This document shows, in pieces, positions 1 through 7,063 of a stretch of 8,525 nucleotides of DNA. The notes beneath the pieces were generated by a model, which was not told where the DNA came from, searched no databases, and saw only the letters and a program-made list of their open reading frames with translations. This DNA is from Lachnospiraceae bacterium (GTDB lineage: Bacteria > Bacillota > Clostridia > Lachnospirales > Lachnospiraceae): the NCBI GenBank assembly GCA_900764225.1, contig CAAFNG010000247.1:1-8525 (forward strand). The letters run 5' to 3'. How positions within the stretch are numbered: position 1 is the first letter of the stretch; the number at the start of each line of letters is the position of its first letter. Made by a program: the position numbers and the translations under genes.

Positions 1-348
1 CCTGTCAAAATATATGTAACTGTCCAGATATGGAATACAGCCTACGATATCCTTCTCTTTGACACTGACACAAATCGTATGCCGGTTCAGTCTGGTAACC
101 GTATAACCCTGTATAAACGGAACATCTTTTGTATCTTTTTTCGTGTAGAGAATGGGTGCCAGAACCGAATTGGACGCAAGTGGTCCCCTGAGAACCATTT
201 TTTTAATCTGCTTCTCGGAGTAATGGCTGCTTCCCATCACCTGTACTTCATCCACCTGATAATACGTAAAAAAGAAAATAATTCCTGCCAGCAGCAGAAC
301 TACGATCATTCCTGCTGCTGCAAGCGGTTTTTTTCTGTTTTTTTTCAT
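1..348 (-). CDS. ftsQ: Cell division protein FtsQ/DivIB, N-terminal 116 residues (runs off the left edge)
   Basis: Single-pass membrane protein of the divisome. In the family it forms a complex with FtsL/DivIC and FtsB and regulates the FtsW-PBP septal synthase. My translation from the ATG at 348 is open to base 1 with no stop. It shows a basic cytoplasmic start (MKKNRKKPL), one hydrophobic membrane segment at about residues 10-29, and then a POTRA-like domain: a strand around VDEVQVMG (32-39), a helix around SEKQIKKMV (44-52), and a second strand pair around YTVTRLNRHTICVSVKEKD (82-100), leading into YIYFDR at the cut. This is the usual FtsQ/DivIB architecture; the beta domain and tail lie outside the window. 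The ATG overlaps the murA stop as ATGA (348-345), which suggests translational coupling. AGAGGAG at 359-353, inside the murA 3' end, is a close but usable ribosome binding site. Sequence similarity in this family is weak, so the call rests on architecture plus position after ftsW/murA. Confidence 0.88.
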   Translation of the reverse strand, partial: MKKNRKKPLAAAGMIVVLLLAGIIFFFTYYQVDEVQVMGSSHYSEKQIKKMVLRGPLASNSVLAPILYTKKDTKDVPFIQGYTVTRLNRHTICVSVKEKDIVGCIPYLDSYIYFDR

Positions 349-1616
349 AAAGCTCCTCTGTCCTTTATCAAAAGACCGCCCAGTGCGGTCAGATCTTCGC
401 AAATATGCTCATAGCCCCTCTCAATAAACCGGCAGCCTCGAATCCGGGTAGTCCCGTCTGCTGCAAGTGCTGCAATTACCAGTGCCGCTCCGCCGCGAAG
501 TTCCTGTGCCTCCACAGTGCAGCCCTTAAGTGGAAAACCTCCGTCTATCACAGCGGTTCCGTCTTTAATCTCAATCCTAGCTCCCATCCGGTTCAGCCAT
601 GGAGCTGTCTTATATCTGTCTTCAAATATCTTCTCTCTGATTCTGCTTATCCCCGGAATGGTCGCAAGTACCGCCATGACCGGCGACTGCAGATCTGTCG
701 GAAATCCCGGATAAACCTCTGTCTCAAGAAGTGCAAGAGGCAACCCTGTCTTTTTTCCATTGACTATTAGTTTACCACCAAAAATATGATATTGTCCACC
801 CATTTTCCGATATACTTCCAGGATTCCATCCATCTCTCCGATGGGAGGATTTTCGATAATGATCTCTCCGCGCGTGGCTGCTGCTGCCATAAGATACGTC
901 CCTGCCACGATGCGATCCGGCGGAATTACCCCATCGCCCGGATGAAGACTTTTCACGCCGTCAATACAGATGCAGTTTTTTTCCGGAAAGGATATCTGCG
1001 CGCCCATTCCGTTCAGATACCGGACAAGCCATCTGATCTCCGGTTCGGCCGCACCTCCATGAAGTATTGTTCTTCCCTCTGCAAGTGCAGCCGCCAGAAC
1101 CGCCTGCTCGGTTGCCCCTACACTGCTTTTTGGAAAAAATATCTCTGCACCTTTCAGTTTTCCACAGCTTCCTGTGATCTTGCTTCCATTTTCCACGATT
1201 TCAGCGCCAAAACTGCGTAAAACCTGTATATGAAGGTCCACCGGCCGTTTTCCGATCACACATCCGCCCGGATAACCGGTGCTGGCTTTTTTATTTCGTC
1301 CCAGCATTGCCCCCAGAAGTATCACGGAAGACCGCATTTTTCCGGAAAAAGCTTCCGGGATCACAGTACCGTCTGCACGGCTGCAGTCCAGATAAAGGTC
1401 ATGATCCTGCCACCATGTCACCGCCCCCAGAGCTTTGAGGATTTTTTCCATGAGAAATACATCTGCGATTTTCGGACACCCCCGCAGCACACTGGTTCCA
1501 TCACTCAGAAGCGCAGATGCCATAATTGGCAGTGCCGCATTTTTCGACCCCTGGATCCTTACCGTTCCGTTCAGTGGCTTTCCTCCGGTTACGATGATCT
1601 CATCGCTCACATCCAA
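345..1616 (-). CDS. murA: UDP-N-acetylglucosamine 1-carboxyvinyltransferase (MurA)
   Basis: Cytosolic enzyme that transfers enolpyruvate from PEP to UDP-GlcNAc, the first committed step of peptidoglycan synthesis and the target of fosfomycin. With the start chosen here the protein is 423 aa, close to the usual 420. Visible family residues (numbered from the TTG start; E. coli equivalents in brackets) are Lys26 in GSKNAALPI (K22), Arg95 in KMRSSVILLG (R91), the catalytic loop PGGCVIGKRPVDLH with Cys119 (C115), Asp308 in FPTDLQSP (D305), and Arg374 in ELRGGAAL (R397). The Cys is retained, so classical fosfomycin sensitivity is expected of the enzyme. The open frame begins at a GTG at 1625, but AGGAG at 1629-1625 overlaps that codon and instead lies 8 nt before a TTG at 1616. 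A GTG at 1610 with GGAAGG 7 nt upstream is the other option. The gene sits 37 nt after ftsW, in the slot often held by murG or murB, and its TGA overlaps the ftsQ ATG. Confidence 0.96.
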   Translation of the reverse strand: MDVSDEIIVTGGKPLNGTVRIQGSKNAALPIMASALLSDGTSVLRGCPKIADVFLMEKILKALGAVTWWQDHDLYLDCSRADGTVIPEAFSGKMRSSVILLGAMLGRNKKASTGYPGGCVIGKRPVDLHIQVLRSFGAEIVENGSKITGSCGKLKGAEIFFPKSSVGATEQAVLAAALAEGRTILHGGAAEPEIRWLVRYLNGMGAQISFPEKNCICIDGVKSLHPGDGVIPPDRIVAGTYLMAAAATRGEIIIENPPIGEMDGILEVYRKMGGQYHIFGGKLIVNGKKTGLPLALLETEVYPGFPTDLQSPVMAVLATIPGISRIREKIFEDRYKTAPWLNRMGARIEIKDGTAVIDGGFPLKGCTVEAQELRGGAALVIAALAADGTTRIRGCRFIERGYEHICEDLTALGGLLIKDRGAL

Positions 1617-1629
1617 GCCTTCCACTCCT
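1614..1629 (-). promoter_or_regulatory. murA ribosome binding site deciding a TTG start
   Basis: On the coding strand AGGAG (1629-1625) is followed by 8 nt and then TTG (1616-1614). The upstream in-frame GTG (1625-1623) begins inside this motif and has no other Shine-Dalgarno sequence before it, so it is unlikely. The downstream GTG (1610-1608) has GGAAGG (1623-1618) at 7 nt, so it stays possible and would shorten the protein by two residues. Confidence 0.55.
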
Positions 1630-1653
1630 AAAACGGGCCTCTTGCTTTTTATT

Positions 1654-2754
1654 CTATGCAGCTTTTCTCTGTCTGTGACTGCTCACACTTAATGCCAGCC
1701 CCATTTCTCCCATGAGAAAAACTACCGAGGTACCGCCATAGCTTACAAACGGCAGCGTGATTCCTGTATTTGGTATGGTGTTGGTCACAACCGCAATGTT
1801 CAGAATCACCTGTATCGCCATATGTGCCATGATCCCGGCACACAGAAGCGTTCCCGACAGATCCCGGCAGTTCAGTGCCAGCACACAGAGCCGCCATATC
1901 AGCAATACGAACAGAAGAATCAGCAGAAATGCTCCCACGATCCCAGTTTCCTCACACACAATGGAAAAGATCATATCGTTCTGTGCTTCCGGCACAAAGC
2001 CCAGCTTCTGAATACTGTTTCCCGGACCCAGGCCAAAAACTCCTCCGCTTCCGATGGCATACAGCCCCTGTATGGTCTGAAATCCTTTTTCGTATTTCTC
2101 CGGATCACGCCAGATTGCCAGACGTTCCAGACGGTAGCTTTCTGTAGCAAGAAAAACTGCTATAAAACTGATTCCGGCACTCCCCAGGGCAAGAAATTGC
2201 AGATACCTTGGATTTGCCACAAAGATCAGCATTACGCCGATTCCCAGAATGATCACCGCTGTGCTTAAGTTATTGGAGCCTACCAGTCCCACCACCGGCA
2301 GCAGCGTCAACATGGTACGTGCCATAAACCAGAATCCGGTTGTTTTCTTTTTTGTCCGGCTGATCTGCCATACAAGAAAAAGGATCACCGCCATCTTGGC
2401 GAATTCTGACGGCTGGAAAGACAACGGTCCAAGATTCAGCCACCGTTTCGATCCATTGATCTCCTGCCCGAAAAGAAGAACTACCGTGGAAAGAAGCAGC
2501 GAAAGCAGATAAGCCACCGGAGCCAGCGCCACAGACACATGGTAGTCTGTTTTTGCCACCAGATACATAACAAGCAGCCCCAGTGCCGTAGCAAAGAGCT
2601 GCTTTTTAAAATAATAGGCAGAGTCGTCAAAACGTACCCTGCCATTATATTCGCTTGCCGAAAAAAGTGCCGCCAGGCCAACAGCAGCCAGTACCAGTAC
2701 CAGCACTATCAGAACCATATCCGTCTTTCCGGTCGGATTCTCTCCTGCGTTCAT
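1654..2754 (-). CDS. ftsW: SEDS-family peptidoglycan glycosyltransferase FtsW/SpoVE
   Basis: Polytopic membrane protein of the SEDS (shape, elongation, division, sporulation) family, which polymerises lipid II into glycan strands together with a partner class B PBP. At 366 aa it has the usual length. Hydrophobic segments alternate through the whole protein, starting at about residues 13-33. Diagnostic motifs are WLNLGPLSFQPSEFAK (105-120), a long extracellular loop with GSGGVFGLGPGNS (235-247), VPEAQNDMIFSIVCEETG (254-271), whose Asp260 matches the catalytic Asp of FtsW/RodA, and NTGITLPFVSYGGTS near the C-terminus. The ATG at 2754 has GGAGG (2767-2763) 8 nt upstream. The gene lies 58 nt after murD. 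Its place after murD is that of spoVE in Bacillus; sequence alone cannot separate a vegetative FtsW from a sporulation SpoVE, nor fully exclude RodA, but the dcw context favours FtsW/SpoVE. The likely partners are the two class B PBPs upstream in the operon. Confidence 0.94.
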   Translation of the reverse strand: MNAGENPTGKTDMVLIVLVLVLAAVGLAALFSASEYNGRVRFDDSAYYFKKQLFATALGLLVMYLVAKTDYHVSVALAPVAYLLSLLLSTVVLLFGQEINGSKRWLNLGPLSFQPSEFAKMAVILFLVWQISRTKKKTTGFWFMARTMLTLLPVVGLVGSNNLSTAVIILGIGVMLIFVANPRYLQFLALGSAGISFIAVFLATESYRLERLAIWRDPEKYEKGFQTIQGLYAIGSGGVFGLGPGNSIQKLGFVPEAQNDMIFSIVCEETGIVGAFLLILLFVLLIWRLCVLALNCRDLSGTLLCAGIMAHMAIQVILNIAVVTNTIPNTGITLPFVSYGGTSVVFLMGEMGLALSVSSHRQRKAA

Positions 2755-2812
2755 GCCTGCTGCCTCCAGAAGCGGTCTCTTATTTCAGCTTATGTATATA
2801 TTTTTCGGTTTA

Positions 2813-4168
2813 TTACAGAGCTTTGACGTATTCTCTGAACATGTCACCACGCTGCTCATAGTTATCAAACTGTCCCCAGCTTGCACAGGCCGGTGAAAGA
2901 AGCACTGCGTCTCCCGGATTCGCCTTGTCAGCACAGACCTGAACTGCTTCCTTCAGATCCTCACAGAGAATGATATCTGTAAAACCAAGGTGCTCTGCTG
3001 CTGCCTTGATCTTCTCCTTTGTCTGTCCGATCAGAACAAGGTAGCGGACTTTCCCATCAAAGGACTGGATCCACTCATCATAGCTGGATTCCTTGTCATA
3101 ACCTCCACCGATCAGAAGTGTCGGACGGTTCATTGCCTGAATTCCCTTGATCGCTGCATCCGGATTGGTTCCCTTGGAATCGTTATAGTATGCAACACCG
3201 TTCTTCTCTGTCACATATTCGATTCTGTGCGGAACTGCCACGAATTCGCACACGCTCTTATGAATACTCTCCACGGAAACGCCTGCATAATAAGCCATAG
3301 CTGCGGCTGCCATCACATTCTCGTGATTGTGACGTCCCAGGATCTTAAGCTCACCGGTCTTAACGATCGGAATCTCCTCAGTCTCTGTTTTGAGAATGAT
3401 CTGATCTCCATCCAGGTAAATACCTCTGTCAAGCTTACGGAGACTTGAGAAATATACAACCTTCGGAATGATATTCTCTCCGAATTTACGAAGCACCTTA
3501 TCCTCATAATTGAGGACGCATACATCCTCCGGCCCCTGATTCTTCGTGATCAACTCTTTCACACGGATGTATTCTTCCATAGTGTGATGTCTGTTCAGAT
3601 GATCCTCTGTGATATTCAGTATCGCGCTCACCTTCGGTCTGAACTCATCAATTGTCTCAAGCTGGAAGCTGCTGATCTCTGCAACAGTCACAGAATCGTC
3701 TCGCATCTCTAATGACTTGGATGTGTATGCAGTTCCGATATTTCCTACAACAAAGACAGATTCACGGGCGTCTCCCATGATCTTGCCGAGAAGTGCTGTT
3801 GTCGTTGTCTTGCCGTTGGTTCCTGTGATTGCAAGAACTTCGCCTTTTCCTGTGCGGTAGGCAAGCTCTACTTCGCTCCATACAGGAAGTCCTTTCTTAT
3901 AGAAGCTCTTCACAAGCGGAAGATCTGTAGGAACTCCAGGGCTTAATACTACAAGATCCAGGGAATCAAGCGCTCCCTCCGGAAACTCTCCGGCCCAGAT
4001 CTCCGGCTGATATTTCCCATTGGTCTTATGTAAAACAGCTTCTTTGTCAAGTTCTGCATTTCCGTCATAAATCACTGGCTGCGCACCAACACTGCCTAAC
4101 AGGTCGGCTGCACCGATACCGCTCTTGCCGGCTCCGAATACGAGAACCTTTTTTCCTTTTAAATCCAT
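2813..4168 (-). CDS. murD: UDP-N-acetylmuramoyl-L-alanine--D-glutamate ligase (MurD)
   Basis: Cytosolic ATP-dependent Mur ligase that adds D-glutamate to UDP-MurNAc-L-Ala. The protein is 451 aa from the start chosen here. Domain 1 opens with MDLKGKKVLVFGAGKSG, a Rossmann-like glycine-rich segment that binds the UDP part. The ATP-binding P-loop is TGTNGKTTTTALLGK at about residues 115-129. NITEDHLNRH (about 185-194) follows, then the Lys in YIRVKELI that matches the carbamylated Lys of the family. GRHNHENVMAAA (about 278-289), YYNDSKGTNPDA and the C-terminal SPACASWGQFDNYEQRGDMF are typical of MurD. The frame stays open to another ATG at 4210, but that would overlap mraY by 28 nt and add 14 residues before a natural MurD N-terminus. 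The ATG at 4168 has a near-perfect ribosome binding site and is preferred. The gene starts 14 nt after mraY and ends 58 nt before ftsW. Confidence 0.97.
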   Translation of the reverse strand: MDLKGKKVLVFGAGKSGIGAADLLGSVGAQPVIYDGNAELDKEAVLHKTNGKYQPEIWAGEFPEGALDSLDLVVLSPGVPTDLPLVKSFYKKGLPVWSEVELAYRTGKGEVLAITGTNGKTTTTALLGKIMGDARESVFVVGNIGTAYTSKSLEMRDDSVTVAEISSFQLETIDEFRPKVSAILNITEDHLNRHHTMEEYIRVKELITKNQGPEDVCVLNYEDKVLRKFGENIIPKVVYFSSLRKLDRGIYLDGDQIILKTETEEIPIVKTGELKILGRHNHENVMAAAAMAYYAGVSVESIHKSVCEFVAVPHRIEYVTEKNGVAYYNDSKGTNPDAAIKGIQAMNRPTLLIGGGYDKESSYDEWIQSFDGKVRYLVLIGQTKEKIKAAAEHLGFTDIILCEDLKEAVQVCADKANPGDAVLLSPACASWGQFDNYEQRGDMFREYVKAL

Positions 4169-4184
4169 CTGTCTGTTCCTCCTT
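4166..4184 (-). promoter_or_regulatory. murD ribosome binding site overlapping the mraY stop codon
   Basis: AAGGAGG (4184-4178) lies 9 nt upstream of ATG 4168 and shares its first two bases with the mraY TAA stop (4185-4183). Ribosomes ending mraY therefore stop on the murD initiation site, which favours coupled translation. This decides for the 4168 start over the 4210 ATG. Confidence 0.85.
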
Positions 4185-5139
4185 ATAATGCCAGCAGAGC
4201 GATCAGACACATAATAGCAGTTACAACAGAGAACACTGCAACAACCCGTGTCTCAGACCATCCGCAAAGCTCAAAATGATGGTGGATAGGCGCCATCTTG
4301 AAAATTCTCTTTCCGTGTGTTGCTTTGAAATAAGATACCTGGAGCATAACGGACAGTACCTCAATAAGGTAGATCAGTCCTACCAGGATGATAAACAGCG
4401 GCATCTGCATTGCGTAAGCTACACCCGCAACGAATCCGCCCAGTGCCAGGGAACCGGTATCGCCCATAAATACCTTGGCCGGATATACATTGAACAGAAG
4501 GAAGCCCATAAGGCTGCCCACAACTGCACATGTGATCGGCTCCACACCGCTTCCAAGTCCCAGGGAAACAACGGTAAAAAATACCGCTACGATCAGTGTA
4601 ACACTGGAAGCCAGTCCATCAAGACCGTCTGTAAAGTTTACTCCGTTTACAGTACCGATGACCGCAAAAAACAGAACCGGTACGGCGAACCATCCAAGGT
4701 TCAGATAATGACCGCTCCAGAACGGGATCTTCATAGTCAGGGATACATTGGAATAGTTCACAAGATAAAAAGCAAATACTGCTGTTACTACGATCTGCAG
4801 AGCCATTTTCTGCCATGGCAGAAGTCCGTCAGAACGCTTCAGGACTACCTTAAGGTAATCGTCCAGGAATCCGATCAGTCCAAATCCCAGAGTCAGAAAA
4901 AGCACCGGAATGATCATTGGATAATCCTTGATATAAAACAGTGATGTCACGGTCGTTGCAATAAGAAAGATCACTCCACCCATCGTCGGTGTACCGTTCT
5001 TTTTCAGGTGGGACTGAACGCCCAGTTCCCTCTCTGTCTGTCCCATCTTGAGTCTTCTCAGAAACGGGATAACAACTGGTCCTAATACAAGGCTGATCGC
5101 AAATGAGATCAGCACAGGGATCACTACATGAAACTCCAT
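4183..5139 (-). CDS. mraY: Phospho-N-acetylmuramoyl-pentapeptide transferase (MraY)
   Basis: Integral membrane enzyme that moves phospho-MurNAc-pentapeptide from UDP onto undecaprenyl phosphate, making lipid I on the cytoplasmic face. At 318 aa it has the typical Gram-positive length, and the sequence is hydrophobic throughout, consistent with the ten membrane helices of the family. Signature residues are all visible: PTMGGVIFLI (51-60), the Asp pair in FLDDYLKV (Asp93, Asp94), NGVNFTDGLDGLA (165-177), MGDTGSLALGG with Asp227 (225-235), and the cytoplasmic APIHHHFEL (His286-288). The ATG at 5139 is preceded by AGAGGTG (5151-5145) at 5 nt. It follows the second PBP by 65 nt, and its TAA stop is embedded in the murD ribosome binding site. 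In many Gram-positive clusters murE or murF comes just before mraY; here a PBP does. Confidence 0.98.
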   Translation of the reverse strand: MEFHVVIPVLISFAISLVLGPVVIPFLRRLKMGQTERELGVQSHLKKNGTPTMGGVIFLIATTVTSLFYIKDYPMIIPVLFLTLGFGLIGFLDDYLKVVLKRSDGLLPWQKMALQIVVTAVFAFYLVNYSNVSLTMKIPFWSGHYLNLGWFAVPVLFFAVIGTVNGVNFTDGLDGLASSVTLIVAVFFTVVSLGLGSGVEPITCAVVGSLMGFLLFNVYPAKVFMGDTGSLALGGFVAGVAYAMQMPLFIILVGLIYLIEVLSVMLQVSYFKATHGKRIFKMAPIHHHFELCGWSETRVVAVFSVVTAIMCLIALLAL

Positions 5140-5168
5140 CCTCGCACCTCTTTAATTCTTTCGTTTTT

Positions 5169-5190
5169 TTATACTTCCTCAACAGTATAA
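5169..5190 (-). other. Small perfect AT-rich inverted repeat between the second PBP gene and mraY
   Basis: On the coding strand TTATACT (5190-5184) and AGTATAA (5175-5169) form a perfect 7-bp stem with an 8-nt loop, GTTGAGGA. The 3' arm is followed by A residues and not by a T run, so it is not an intrinsic terminator for the operon. It lies 18 nt upstream of the mraY Shine-Dalgarno. It may be chance in AT-rich intergenic sequence, or a minor mRNA processing or stability hairpin. Confidence 0.35.
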
Positions 5191-5204
5191 GGCTTTTCTT
5201 TTCA

Positions 5205-6986
5205 TTAATCAAGTCTATCTGCCGTCTTTTCCCCGTCTGCTGTTTCCTGTGAAGCTGTTTTTTCTATTCCCAGATAAGGCAGCACATTTTCAAAAATATT
5301 TCGTATCACAGGAGCCGCAATGATACCGCCATAGTACATTCCCTGAGGATTGTGAATGATACAGAGCCCCAGAACAGTGGGGTCCTCTGCCGGTGCAAAT
5401 CCCAAAAAAGAGGAAATATAGCGGCCCGATCCCCTGGGCAACGTCTGGGAGGTTGCTGTTTTTCCGCCTATGGAATAGCCTTCGATCCCGGCATTTTTTC
5501 CGGAACCCAGGGAAACAACTTTTTCCAAGATGGAGCGTACAGTACGGGAAGTTTCCTCTGAAAGAACTTCTGTTTCCACCGGATATTCCAGTGTATTCAC
5601 TACGGTGCCGTCTGCACTTTCCACGCTGATCCCGAAATGTGGCGTAATCCTTTCTCCGCCATTGATGATCGTACTGACTGTAGTCGCAAGCTGCACCGGT
5701 GTGATCTGAAACGACTGGCCAAAGGACACTGTTGCAAGTTCCACCTCTCCCATATTTTTCGGATTGTGCATGATAGTTCCCGCCTCACCAGGAAGATCGA
5801 TGCCTGTTTTTTTCAGAAGTCCAAACTGTTGGAAATATTTATAATATCTATCCACGCCAAGCCGTAGTCCCACCTCAATGAAAACAGGGTTGCAGGAATT
5901 CTGTGCTCCCTCCACGAAACTCTGTGCTCCATGTCCGGTGCGCTTCGCGCAATGGATCCGCCGGTCCTCTACCACCTTATAACCCGGACAGAAAAAACGG
6001 TCCTCAGTCGACACCACTCCCTCCTCAAGACCTGCCGCCATGGTAATGATCTTAAATGTGGAGCCCGGCTCATAGGTATCATTCAGACAGGGATTTCTCC
6101 ACATCTGATTCAGAAGCTCCTGTTTCTTTTTCGCATCAGTACCAGCCTGGCTTACGGCTTCCTCCGTATTCAGGGTAAAAGGATCATTGAGGTCAAATTC
6201 CGGCACATTGGCACAGGCATAGATTTCGCCGTTCTGGGGATTCATAAGGAGGATCGATACCCGTTCCGCCTGTTTTTCTTCCATTACTTTCAGCGCTGCC
6301 TGCTGCACATACTCCTGAATATTGATATCCAGACTGGTTCGAAGCGTATCTCCTGCAACCGGCTCTTTTCTCCGCTCCCCGGTTCCATCCAGCTCCACGC
6401 CTCTGGCATCCGTGACTGTGAGGATTTTTCCAGGCTCGCCTGAGAGAATCTCATCATACTTTACCTCCAGCCCTATGATTCCCTGATTGTCCCCACCGGT
6501 AAAGCCCAGCACCTTGGAGGCCAGCGATCCATAAGGATAATAGCGCCGGTAATCCTCATCCACTTTTACTCCTTCCATAGCGTATTCGCGGATCTCGTCT
6601 CCGATAGTTTTGTCTACATTTGTACGTATTCTTTCAATAGAAGAAACTTTTTCAACTTTTTTGCGAACTGTTTCTGCATCCAGCGACAGCTTTTCCGCAA
6701 GCACGCGGATCACTTTTTCCGGATCCTTGATCTGACTATGTATGACGGATATGGTGCATACCGTCCGGTTATCTGCCAGGACATTTCCTTTTGCATCCAG
6801 GATCTTTCCACGGGCAGCCTTGATATCACGCTCCCTCTCATGAAGATCCTCTGCTTTTTCTGAATAATAATCCGCCCTGGCTCCCATAAGATATGCAAGC
6901 CTTCCCACCAGTCCTGCAAGGAGCAGCGCACAGCCCAAAAATATCACCCAGATCTTTTTTCTGTGAAAAACCATAGTCCGGATCAT
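5205..6986 (-). CDS. Class B penicillin-binding protein (PBP2/FtsI/SpoVD type) with a KTA motif
   Basis: Membrane-anchored DD-transpeptidase that crosslinks peptidoglycan outside the membrane, expected to pair with a SEDS protein such as the FtsW encoded downstream. The protein is 593 aa. MIRTMVFHRKK is a basic cytoplasmic start, followed by one membrane anchor at about 12-34. The N-terminal dimerisation domain (about 50-205) contains the usual AARGKILDAKGNVLADN and GLEVKYDEILSGEPG segments. The transpeptidase domain (about 240-570) has the SxxK motif STFK (nucleophile Ser309, Lys312), SCN (364-366), and in place of KTG the sequence Lys509-Thr510-Ala511 (GGKTATSQTLPRGSGRY). There is no PASTA repeat; the protein ends in a short charged tail. 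The ATG at 6986 has GGGAGGG (7000-6994) 7 nt upstream, but that site is locked in a strong hairpin. It is paralogous to the PBP just upstream. SpoVD and vegetative FtsI/PBP2B cannot be told apart from sequence alone. Confidence 0.95.
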   Translation of the reverse strand: MIRTMVFHRKKIWVIFLGCALLLAGLVGRLAYLMGARADYYSEKAEDLHERERDIKAARGKILDAKGNVLADNRTVCTISVIHSQIKDPEKVIRVLAEKLSLDAETVRKKVEKVSSIERIRTNVDKTIGDEIREYAMEGVKVDEDYRRYYPYGSLASKVLGFTGGDNQGIIGLEVKYDEILSGEPGKILTVTDARGVELDGTGERRKEPVAGDTLRTSLDINIQEYVQQAALKVMEEKQAERVSILLMNPQNGEIYACANVPEFDLNDPFTLNTEEAVSQAGTDAKKKQELLNQMWRNPCLNDTYEPGSTFKIITMAAGLEEGVVSTEDRFFCPGYKVVEDRRIHCAKRTGHGAQSFVEGAQNSCNPVFIEVGLRLGVDRYYKYFQQFGLLKKTGIDLPGEAGTIMHNPKNMGEVELATVSFGQSFQITPVQLATTVSTIINGGERITPHFGISVESADGTVVNTLEYPVETEVLSEETSRTVRSILEKVVSLGSGKNAGIEGYSIGGKTATSQTLPRGSGRYISSFLGFAPAEDPTVLGLCIIHNPQGMYYGGIIAAPVIRNIFENVLPYLGIEKTASQETADGEKTADRLD

Positions 6987-7040
6987 AAAAAATCCCTCCC
7001 GGAGACTGTCACTGTAATATATGACTTCTCCCCGGAAGGG
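6987..7040 (-). terminator. Terminator-like hairpin with U-tract that also sequesters the PBP ribosome binding site
   Basis: On the coding strand CCCTTCCGGGGA (7040-7029) pairs with TCTCCGGGAGGG (7005-6994) in a 12-bp stem: ten Watson-Crick pairs and two G.U wobbles. Inside the 23-nt loop GTCA (7025-7022) and TGAC (7011-7008) can form a further 4-bp helix. The 3' arm is followed by A and six T residues (6992-6987), and the PBP ATG comes directly after. This has the form of an intrinsic terminator. At the same time the 3' arm is the Shine-Dalgarno GGGAGGG, so the folded RNA would hide the start site. On the opposite strand the two wobbles become A.C mismatches, so the fold favours the operon transcript, although a T-rich stretch also follows on the plus side (7041-7057). 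It could act as a partial terminator (attenuator) or as a translational switch; sequence alone cannot decide. Confidence 0.6.
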
Positions 7041-7063
7041 TATTCTTGTTCTTTTTTGCTGTT

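Noticed and set aside
2755..2812. AT-rich TATATA in the murD-ftsW gap as an internal promoter
   Set aside because: No -35 element at a suitable distance; read as ordinary intergenic sequence with the ftsW ribosome binding site.
4169..4210. Upstream ATG at 4210 as the murD start
   Set aside because: It would overlap mraY by 28 nt and add residues unlike a Mur ligase start, while ATG 4168 has AAGGAGG at 9 nt.
4276..4944. A 222-codon open frame on the plus strand inside mraY
   Set aside because: It is antisense to mraY, whose signature motifs are all intact; the product is a low-complexity polar sequence typical of a shadow frame.
4850..5212. A 120-codon minus-strand frame beginning in the gap before mraY
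   Set aside because: It runs in another frame through mraY; its product is a Cys- and Arg-rich shadow and shows no domain.
7001..7030. Possible promoter with a TATATT -10 in the hairpin loop between the PBP genes
   Set aside because: No reasonable -35 lies 16-18 nt upstream, and no sporulation-sigma pattern fits on both sides, so a promoter cannot be supported.
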